This document shows, one piece after another, positions 1-5,029 of a stretch of 7,562 nucleotides of DNA. The notes under the pieces are model-generated. The model saw only the letters and a list, made by a program, of their open reading frames with translations. It had not been told where the DNA came from and did no database searches. The stretch is from Candidatus Woesearchaeota archaeon (GTDB taxonomy: Archaea > Nanobdellota > Nanobdellia > Woesearchaeales > GW2011-AR9). The stretch spans positions 1-7,562 of the forward strand of contig JACRPJ010000084.1 in NCBI GenBank assembly GCA_016213985.1, written 5' to 3'. Position 1 is the first letter of the stretch. The number at the start of each line of letters is the position of its first letter. The position numbers and the translations under genes were made by a program.

Positions 1-657
1 CCTAACTCCTCCCGGTCTCTAGACAGGAAGTATCTTAGGCACGCCGCTTTGTTGAGCGCAACGATTTCACCCAAGACTGCCCTGTCCGGCTACGAACGCT
101 TTAGGCCCAATAAAAGCGAGTCCCACTCGTGGCGCAGGTGTTACCGCGGCGGCTGGCACCCGTCTTACCCACCACTTATTCGCCAAGCTGTTTACACTTG
201 GCAAAAGCCCATGCAATGCATGAGCACTGGGAGTCCCCTTATCGCACTTCCGTACAGTGTAAAGTTTTCGCGCCTGCTGCACCCCGTAGGGCTGGGATCC
301 GTGTCTCAGTATCCCTCTCCGGGCTCCCGCTCTCACGGCCCGTACTGATCAAAGGTTTGGTAGTCATGTAAAAGCGCCAGCTTTTGCACTCTCACAAAAT
401 CTATTTTGCGCTTGCGTTACACTACCAACAGCCTAATCAGCCGCCAACTCATCCTTAGGCGTTGCCTTTCAGTTAAAAAACATTCCAGTATTTCTTACCT
501 ATACGGTTTTAGTCTCAGTTTCCCAAGGGTATCCCGTACCTAAGGGCAGATTATTGACGTGTTACTGAGCATTCTGCCTGTGCTCTTTCGAGCCCCCTGA
601 CTTGCATGGCTTAGTCGAACTCCCATAGCAGCACTCTCCCGCAGGATCAACGGGAAC
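1..657 (-). rRNA. 16S ribosomal RNA, 5' part (archaeal), cut by window edge
   Basis: Small-subunit rRNA on the minus strand; its 3' part lies beyond base 1. The universal 530-loop GGTGCCAGCCGCCGCGGTAA is at 160-141. The archaeal 344-type motif (GGGGTGCAGCAGGCGCGA) is near 286-269, and the 5' end reads TTCCCGTTGATCCTGCGGGA at 656-637. By E. coli numbering the visible part covers about position 1 to 670. The mature 5' end is estimated at 655-658 from the position of GTTGATCC; it is not determined by the sequence. I saw no intron or large insertion. The 5' stem differs from the usual archaeal sequence at two paired positions, so pairing is kept. The gene is preceded by its own leader and a strong BRE/TATA promoter. 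Small ORFs that can be drawn inside this stretch are not genes. Confidence 0.97.
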
Positions 658-782
658 TGCTATTAAGAAATTAATTCTTTTATAACCTAATTTTCCTTCG
701 TACGGTCACAACACTTTCATGTCGCAACAAGTTAATTGGATCGACCTCATTCATACTCAATATTAATTGAGCATACACATGT
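658..782 (-). other. 16S rRNA leader (pre-rRNA 5' segment)
   Basis: Stretch between the predicted rRNA transcription start (about 782, 30 bases after the TATA box at 812-805) and the 16S 5' end. It is AT-rich and I see no protein gene that belongs to it; the end of the transposase read-through ORF runs into it as far as 763. It has a short perfect hairpin, CTCAAT/ATTGAG with a 4-base loop (756-771). It also has a weaker GTCG/CGAC stem (721-724 with 742-745). In archaea such leaders pair with sequence after the 16S to form a processing helix; the partner lies outside this window, so that cannot be checked here. Confidence 0.55.
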
Positions 783-1644
783 TTTCTTTCAGGAGACCAT
801 CGGCTATATAAACGTTTCGGTTAGTCGGGCTTCGGTGAAAAAGTCTTAGCCAAACCGCTTTAAGATTATGAAGGATAACTTTTGCGGTTACTTCCGCATG
901 TTGACTGCGGAAGGTCACGCTTCGGAGATAGCTTCCGAAGCGTTTCTTAAAACTTGCATTGTTATATTCACCGCAATTTCTTTCCCAATATTGTGCATAG
1001 TCAAAGAAATCTCGCATTTCTTTGCGGTAATTTCCTCGACGACAACCCTTCCGTACAGGAATAATACTAAACAGCCCTCTTTTCCGGAATTCATGATGCA
1101 CATAGTTGGCATCATACCCTTTGTCCAAACAATTTGTTTCCGGAAGAATTGGTGCGTGGCGGACCAAATACTTAACATCTTTTGGGTCGCCACGCCATTT
1201 CGCCCTTAGGCGAAATGATAATATCCATTTTTTCGACGTATAGAGACTTAATTTTAAGCATCGCTTAATTGGCTCTTCGCTATCTATACGTTTCAAATAA
1301 TACTTGCTTGCACTAGTTCTGCTCAGACCAGTGCTATCAATAGCGCCATATTCAGCTTCGCCAATTTTGATTGTAAGCCTAGTAAGTACGGCTTTCAGCC
1401 ATACTGGGAGTCGCTGAACAAATTTAATCAAAGTCGACCGATCAGGCACTTTTTCAAGTTCGGCAACTGCCCAATCGTCGATATAATCCTGCCAAGAACA
1501 ACGGTGTGCTTCTTTAAGAAGCCATGCTTTGCAATGTTCAATACTCGTGTATTTCTTTGGTCCAAAGTGATGCAGATATACCGGAACACGAGCTTGTTGT
1601 ATCAAACCGTTAATTTTATCTATTACGCTCTTTTTCTTTTTCAT
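763..1644 (-). CDS. IS5-superfamily DDE transposase
   Basis: Cuts and rejoins IS ends through an RNase-H-fold DDE domain. Visible residues, counted from the ATG at 1644, are D103 in AIDSTG, D174 in LDKGYD, and E226 in the signature Y219-x2-R222-x3-E226-x6-K233. That is an exact match to the YREK motif of IS4/IS5 transposases. A basic start (MKKKK) and a helical N-terminal region precede the core. The protein has 293 codons, normal for the family. I chose the ATG at 1644 because GGAGG lies 10 bases upstream; a GTG at 1665 would add 7 residues but has no spaced Shine-Dalgarno. Oddly, the frame has no stop inside the element. Residues 273-293 are coded by flanking DNA that includes the rRNA promoter. 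The catalytic residues are intact, so it may be active. Confidence 0.9.
   Translation of the reverse strand: MKKKKSVIDKINGLIQQARVPVYLHHFGPKKYTSIEHCKAWLLKEAHRCSWQDYIDDWAVAELEKVPDRSTLIKFVQRLPVWLKAVLTRLTIKIGEAEYGAIDSTGLSRTSASKYYLKRIDSEEPIKRCLKLSLYTSKKWILSFRLRAKWRGDPKDVKYLVRHAPILPETNCLDKGYDANYVHHEFRKRGLFSIIPVRKGCRRGNYRKEMRDFFDYAQYWERNCGEYNNASFKKRFGSYLRSVTFRSQHAEVTAKVILHNLKAVWLRLFHRSPTNRNVYIADGLLKENMCMLN
804..819 (-). promoter_or_regulatory. Probable rRNA promoter (BRE + TATA box)
   Basis: On the minus strand the sequence reads CCGAAACGTTTATATAG. This is a BRE-like CGAAA followed two bases later by a TTTATATA box at 812-805, close to the classical archaeal rRNA/tRNA promoter consensus. Counting 30 bases from the first T puts the start near 782, giving a 16S leader of about 125 bases. 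It is the strongest promoter-like sequence in the window. The insertion sequence ends only about 9 bases upstream of the BRE, so any upstream activating sequence is now IS DNA. Confidence 0.75.
828..841 (+). repeat. Left terminal inverted repeat of the IS
   Basis: GGCTTCGGTGAAAA, identical to the reverse complement of 1712-1725. It lies inside the transposase reading frame, coding about residues 268-273 (LFHRSP) in antisense orientation. Confidence 0.85.
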
Positions 1645-1665
1645 GTGGTTGGTGCCTCCAACCAC
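1645..1665 (-). promoter_or_regulatory. Hairpin masking the transposase ribosome binding site
   Basis: On the minus strand GTGGTTGG and CCAACCAC form a perfect 8-bp stem with the 5-base loop AGGCA, ending directly before the ATG. The Shine-Dalgarno GGAGG is split between stem and loop. Such a fold would keep translation low and is a known device of IS elements against transcription entering from outside. Formation in the cell is inferred. Confidence 0.65.
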
Positions 1666-1693
1666 CCCCTTTACAGCCTAAAAGCTGAAGGGG
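1666..1693 (-). other. Second hairpin inside the IS 5' region
   Basis: CCCCTT (1666-1671) pairs with AAGGGG (1688-1693), and CAGC (1674-1677) with GCTG (1684-1687), with a 2-base bulge and a 6-base loop. It lies directly upstream of the RBS-masking hairpin. It may stop or slow transcripts arriving from the upstream gene, but no T-run follows it. Confidence 0.45.
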
Positions 1694-1703
1694 TTATTAT
1701 TTC

Positions 1704-1934
1704 TTACGAGATTTTCACCGAAGCCTTAGCTGGTTTCTTTTCTACCTCACAATTGCAAGAGCAGCAACTTGGCCAAATCAGTTTTACAACGCTCCACAGT
1801 ACCATCAGCACAGCTACAAAAGCAATCCAGCCATCGATTCCCAGCCACTGTGGCCAAAGGAAAATATTTACCAGCAACAAGACTGCAAATACCAACTTCA
1901 TTACCGCATGAACTCTTCCGCAACATTCACACAT
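1704..1934 (-). CDS. Small Cys-rich two-helix membrane protein, C-terminus replaced by IS
   Basis: I do not recognise a named family. The 76-residue product starts MCECC and has two hydrophobic helices (about 11-31 and 36-55). After the second it carries a cysteine cluster CCSCNC (57-62), then a charged tail. The cysteines and His9 lie at both ends of the hairpin and so on the same face of the membrane. They could bind a metal or form disulfides; this is inference. The start is the ATG at 1934, since GAGGTGA (1946-1940) sits 5 bases upstream; an upstream GTG at 1943 lies within that site. A TATA-like TTTTTAAA (1978-1971) predicts a 14-base leader. The last six residues (ASVKIS) and the stop are IS sequence, so the native C-terminus is lost. 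The cysteine cluster is kept and the protein may still work. Confidence 0.75.
   Translation of the reverse strand: MCECCGRVHAVMKLVFAVLLLVNIFLWPQWLGIDGWIAFVAVLMVLWSVVKLIWPSCCSCNCEVEKKPAKASVKIS
1712..1725 (-). repeat. Right terminal inverted repeat of the IS
   Basis: TTTTCACCGAAGCC on the plus strand, matching the left end for 14 of 14 bases. It forms the last codons of the small membrane protein ORF. Confidence 0.85.
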
Positions 1935-1970
1935 CGTTATCACCTCTTTAAGTAGGGTATTCTTTCAGGG

Positions 1971-1978
1971 TTTAAAAA
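1971..1978 (-). promoter_or_regulatory. TATA box of the small membrane protein gene
   Basis: Minus-strand TTTTTAAA. A start about 30 bases on, near 1948, leaves a 14-base leader that carries the Shine-Dalgarno GAGGTGA. The stretch 1947-2060 otherwise holds only the end of the taw1 transcript; I saw no clear terminator in it. Confidence 0.5.
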
Positions 1979-2060
1979 CCTATTGGTTGGGTAAGTTATT
2001 TTTGAAAATGAATATTGGAATGGATGCAGGTGACTTTCTTGCTGGTACTCAAACGCATAA

Positions 2061-3008
2061 TTACTTCTCCCTCAGCTGTACAATATCACTAGGCTCGTGC
2101 TGGAGAGTTATTTTGTATCCTGAAACATGAGCAATTTCCTCAGCAAATCCCTGTACTTCTTCCCAACTCGGAACGTTCTCTTCTTTTAATCTTCTGCGGG
2201 ACATTCCTAAGAACCCGTAGCCCTTTACTTCAATAAAGTGCGGCTTCATTAGTTTAACATAAGGTAAAAACTCTCGGGCATGGCTCATATTGTGACCATT
2301 AATTACCGTAATCCTAACTATCGTTCTAGTTTTATCTTTAACCGTACTCAGATATTTCAGGCTCTCTATGATTTTATTCCACGTATCTAGAACTACCGGA
2401 TGGTTCAGTTTCTTATGCGAATCAAAATTATATGCTTGCAAAGACAAATAAGTATTGGTAGGAAAGTGTTTACTCTCAGTCCCAATTCGTTTCAGCATTT
2501 CCGGAACAGTGCCGTTAGTGACTAAGAAAACCGTTCGGAAATGGAAATCGTCAAAGAGAGCATCGATTAATTCAGGGAGTCGGGGATATAAGCATGGCTC
2601 TCCAGTAAGAGAAATCGCGGCGTGATCAGGAGCCAGAAATGTATTAAGAGCAGCTAATTTCTGTTTATCCGCTTTGACTTTTTCGCTTCCTCCAAAACCA
2701 ATCATTAATTCTCTCCGGGCATCAATACATCCCCTAATTATTTCTTTAGGATCATCTACTCCTCCTTCCCACTTTGGAGCGAATAAAGAGGTATCCCTCC
2801 AGCAGTGCAGGCAGCGATGGTTACAAAGAATAGCCGGAGTCATCTCTAGGCAATTTCCGGTATGAATCCCATAAAATTCCTGTTTATAGCATACTTTTCC
2901 GCTTCGGATACATTGCTTAGTCCACAAGCAGATTTTTACCGCGGAATGTCTCCCTACGAGACGGTATTGCTGATTAAAAGCTTTGGCTTTTTGAAGCGAA
3001 GTTAGCAT
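2061..3008 (-). CDS. taw1: tRNA 4-demethylwyosine synthase (radical SAM)
   Basis: Builds the tricyclic base of wyosine at position 37 of tRNA-Phe. It condenses N1-methylguanosine (made by Trm5) with two carbons from pyruvate, using S-adenosylmethionine and two iron-sulfur clusters. The radical SAM motif is C62-x3-C66-x2-C69 (CNHRCLHC). Three further cysteines, C27, C40 and C53, are spaced 13 apart as in archaeal TYW1, where they hold the second cluster. K42, two residues after C40, matches the lysine proposed to bind pyruvate. SLTGEPCLYP (about 153-162) and VKGYGFLG (near 268) are typical of the family. The 315-residue length is normal and lacks the flavodoxin domain of the eukaryotic enzyme. 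The ATG at 3008 has no Shine-Dalgarno and lies 31 bases after a TATA box, so the mRNA is probably leaderless. Confidence 0.95.
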   Translation of the reverse strand: MLTSLQKAKAFNQQYRLVGRHSAVKICLWTKQCIRSGKVCYKQEFYGIHTGNCLEMTPAILCNHRCLHCWRDTSLFAPKWEGGVDDPKEIIRGCIDARRELMIGFGGSEKVKADKQKLAALNTFLAPDHAAISLTGEPCLYPRLPELIDALFDDFHFRTVFLVTNGTVPEMLKRIGTESKHFPTNTYLSLQAYNFDSHKKLNHPVVLDTWNKIIESLKYLSTVKDKTRTIVRITVINGHNMSHAREFLPYVKLMKPHFIEVKGYGFLGMSRRRLKEENVPSWEEVQGFAEEIAHVSGYKITLQHEPSDIVQLREK

Positions 3009-3030
3009 ATTTTTGTCATAGTGAGAAGGT

Positions 3031-3039
3031 TATTTTTAA
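3031..3039 (-). promoter_or_regulatory. TATA box of taw1
   Basis: Minus-strand TTAAAAATA in the 55-base gap between the PRPP-synthetase-like gene and taw1. From its first T to the ATG is 31 bases, the spacing of a leaderless archaeal transcript. Confidence 0.6.
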
Positions 3040-3063
3040 GCATATCGCTGCGAGATTACCCTG

Positions 3064-4476
3064 CTAATACTCCCTCAATCTAAAAATTATCTCCTTTCTC
3101 TCTTTTTGTCTCCCTTCTACCAAGAAATGCCAAGAGTGTCTCTTAATGTTATACAGAGAAGAAATAAACTCATGCTGCTCCTCTTCACAGCTAAATCCAC
3201 TATAACGGGCTTCCAAGTCATGGCCCAGCTCATTAGCAATAAGAGCATCTGCCCATAATTCCGCAAATCTTAACACGGTGGATTTCTCTTTGAAACGATG
3301 ATACTGGGCGTCGTTAATATAAGGGCGAGTGTTAGTGGTGATAAACTCTCTTGCTCTAATTCCTTTTACTAATCTCTCCTGCACGGACAAGTGAGCTTCT
3401 CCTCCCAACCAAGGGTGAGTGAAATAAATCAAACGATCGGCAGGTACCCCATAGGATTTACCCGTAGCATTACACTTGTTCCCCCCGTCCGACCATTCTG
3501 CTGCCCTCATCTGCGTTCCTCCTGTTTCTATACCATCATCTGCATAGAGCTCTATTTTTCCATCTAAAGTATCAAAGTGGGGAGAAATTTCTACTACCTC
3601 TACACTCACCGAGTTGGGGTCATTTTTAGCCGTCCGGGCTTTGTTACAATAAATACGAGAAGCATTCGGCAGGAAGAGAGCATCATAGAGCTGATCAATA
3701 AAGCCACGATTGCCTTTATCCAGAGCTTTTAGAACTAATCCCTTACCTTCTTCTTTTAAGTAGGGGGCATTCACTAACGAAGACTGGTGTAAAATGTAAT
3801 CAGCTAAGAATGCATGCGGACTGATGGACTTAAATACTTTTTTTCCTATTTCCTGTATCTGAATGTTTTTAACGTCTACCTGCTGGGGAACTTTCAATTC
3901 AGAAGGAGGAAACTCTCTCGCTTCTGGAGGAAGCAATTCCTTCGGAACTAGGCCCCATTCCAACGCAAAATAAGCGGGAATACGGGGGGAATGAATGTGA
4001 GTAGTGATCGCTTCATCTACTCCCGCGGCTTTAAGCAGGCGAGCATGAGCTCTTACTGTGGTGGGCTCCCCCCATGCTTTCATATCCTCTTCCCAACCCC
4101 GATCTTGGCGAGCGTGAGGGAATTCTGTAGTTAGCAGGACTACTTTATCTGCGTAGTGCTCTTTAGCAGCAAAAGCCCCAATTTGAGCTCTTTCTATCAA
4201 CTCTTCTGGCCGTTTGTATGGTGAAGGAATAAGAACCATATAGACACTCTTACCTTGGAGGTTGGGCAGCTTGTTTTCTTCTAGAGCAAATCTAGGGCAA
4301 TATTCACCCACGGAGAAGCTGCGGGGAGTCATAAACTGATGAGTTAGGTCAACTCCTTTTACGCCCAAACAGTATTCGGCAATTTTAGTAACTAAATCCA
4401 AATGAGTAGTGGAAAGTGGAATAATAAACAGCTTGGAGAGAACATCTTTGATTACACTCTGATTTTCTATTCTCAT
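3064..4476 (-). CDS. Divergent, enlarged ribose-phosphate pyrophosphokinase-like protein
   Basis: Most likely makes PRPP from ribose 5-phosphate and ATP, or is a relative with a changed role. Residues are counted from the GTG at 4488. PRPP-synthetase landmarks appear in order: ARQDRG (126-131), EPTT (141-144), HIHSPRI (164-170), a flexible-loop-like NKAR with K283 and R285, and the PRPP-binding loop DDGIETGGT (317-325). Near 357-391 THPWLGG...ITTNTRPY matches the family's C-terminal strand region. At 474 residues it is about 150 longer than usual. The extra length lies between about 175 and 270, around 335-350, and in a basic tail after 420. I chose the ATG at 4476, 14 bases after the predicted transcription start with a weak GTAGG before it. 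A leaderless GTG at 4488 is equally compatible. Confidence 0.8.
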   Translation of the reverse strand: MRIENQSVIKDVLSKLFIIPLSTTHLDLVTKIAEYCLGVKGVDLTHQFMTPRSFSVGEYCPRFALEENKLPNLQGKSVYMVLIPSPYKRPEELIERAQIGAFAAKEHYADKVVLLTTEFPHARQDRGWEEDMKAWGEPTTVRAHARLLKAAGVDEAITTHIHSPRIPAYFALEWGLVPKELLPPEAREFPPSELKVPQQVDVKNIQIQEIGKKVFKSISPHAFLADYILHQSSLVNAPYLKEEGKGLVLKALDKGNRGFIDQLYDALFLPNASRIYCNKARTAKNDPNSVSVEVVEISPHFDTLDGKIELYADDGIETGGTQMRAAEWSDGGNKCNATGKSYGVPADRLIYFTHPWLGGEAHLSVQERLVKGIRAREFITTNTRPYINDAQYHRFKEKSTVLRFAELWADALIANELGHDLEARYSGFSCEEEQHEFISSLYNIKRHSWHFLVEGRQKERKEIIFRLREY

Positions 4477-4512
4477 TGACCTACTCACTAGAGAGGAACT
4501 TTCTTCTCGGGA

Positions 4513-4520
4513 TATATAAA
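4513..4520 (-). promoter_or_regulatory. TATA box of the PRPP-synthetase-like gene
   Basis: Minus-strand TTTATATA preceded by an A-rich BRE-like CAAAATT. The predicted start is near 4490. It shares a roughly 130-base divergent intergenic region with the pfdA promoter; I see no inverted-repeat operator between them. Confidence 0.65.
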
Positions 4521-4581
4521 AATTTTGAAACTAGGGAATATACTTGCCTCTAAATCTTTCACAGAAATAAAGCTTTTTCTT

Positions 4582-4598
4582 CCAAAAATCTTATAAAA
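4582..4598 (+). promoter_or_regulatory. BRE/TATA promoter of pfdA-ftsY
   Basis: CCAAAAATC followed by TTATAAAA (4591-4598). The first T is exactly 30 bases before the ATG at 4621 and only 18 before the ATG at 4609. This favours the second ATG as the start of a leaderless mRNA. Confidence 0.6.
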
Positions 4599-4620
4599 CT
4601 AGCTTAGAATGAGCTCAAAC

Positions 4621-5028
4621 ATGACCGATGAAGAAGCCACTGCGCAGAAATACCTACAATTCCAACTTCTCCAACAGCAGCTGGAAGAGCTAAATAGACA
4701 CATTGGAATGCTTAATGAACAGAACGCTGAATTAGATTTATCTCTAAGCGCAGTTAATGAGATCCAAAAGACGAAATTAGGTAATGATTTCCTAGCGCTT
4801 ATCGCTAATGGGGTTTTTGTGAAAGGAGAACTAACTGAGAACAAGAAACTTATCGTTAATGTAGGATCAAATGTCACCGTAGAGAAATCTATTCCTGAGG
4901 TAATGGAATTATTGCAGCAGCAAAAAAGGGAAGTAAGCAACCAACTAGCCCAGGTAGAAATGCTGATCCAAGAACTAAATGCTCAGTCTATGAAAATTTA
5001 CGCTCAGATAAAAGATAGAGCCAAGTAA
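4621..5028 (+). CDS. pfdA: Prefoldin subunit alpha
   Basis: Subunit of the archaeal jellyfish-shaped prefoldin hexamer (two alpha, four beta), which holds nascent or unfolded proteins and hands them to the thermosome. From the ATG at 4621 the protein has 135 residues, normal for the family. An N-terminal heptad-rich coiled coil (about 5-52, QLLQQQLEELNRHI) comes first. The central beta-hairpin region follows (about 57-90, FLALIANGVFVKGEL then KLIVNVGSNVTVEKS), with the conserved G-x-F/V-x-K pattern. A second coiled coil (about 92-133) closes it. An in-frame ATG at 4609 would add four residues, but it lies too close to the TATA box to be the start of the main transcript, and neither ATG has a Shine-Dalgarno. 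ftsY begins one base after the stop, as in the conserved archaeal pfdA-ftsY gene order. Confidence 0.93.
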   Translation: MTDEEATAQKYLQFQLLQQQLEELNRHIGMLNEQNAELDLSLSAVNEIQKTKLGNDFLALIANGVFVKGELTENKKLIVNVGSNVTVEKSIPEVMELLQQQKREVSNQLAQVEMLIQELNAQSMKIYAQIKDRAK

Positions 5029-5029
5029 A

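Larger units (their letters stand above)
828..1725 (-). mobile_element. Insertion sequence of the IS5 superfamily, 898 bp
   Basis: The element is bounded by a perfect 14-base inverted repeat, GGCTTCGGTGAAAA (828-841) and TTTTCACCGAAGCC (1712-1725). It encloses a single DDE transposase gene. The GGC-type ends recall those of the IS903 group of IS5 (comparison from memory). No clean 9-base duplication is visible. The right flank begins TTAG (1726-1729) and a TTAG also lies at 821-824, three bases outside the left repeat. TTAG fits the YTAR target of the IS5 group, so it may be a 4-base target duplication with a ragged left end, or chance. The element sits between a small membrane protein gene and the 16S rRNA promoter. 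Confidence 0.85.

Noticed and set aside
49..371. Open frames on both strands in the first 400 bases
   Set aside because: They lie wholly inside conserved 16S rRNA sequence and have no promoter, Shine-Dalgarno or protein-like composition.
868..1209. 113-codon plus-strand ORF and a 92-codon minus ORF in another frame
   Set aside because: Both lie across the transposase gene, whose DDE and YREK motifs fix the true frame.
1666..1693. Hairpin read as a bacterial-type terminator for the small membrane protein gene
   Set aside because: No T-run follows the stem on the minus strand, and archaea do not use stem-loop terminators of that kind.
1504..1911. 135-codon plus-strand ORF spanning the IS right end
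   Set aside because: It crosses the IS boundary and is antisense to two better supported genes; no promoter or recognisable domain.
4489..4608. Operator or small RNA in the divergent region between the PRPP-synthetase-like gene and pfdA
   Set aside because: I found two TATA boxes but no convincing inverted repeat or structured RNA.
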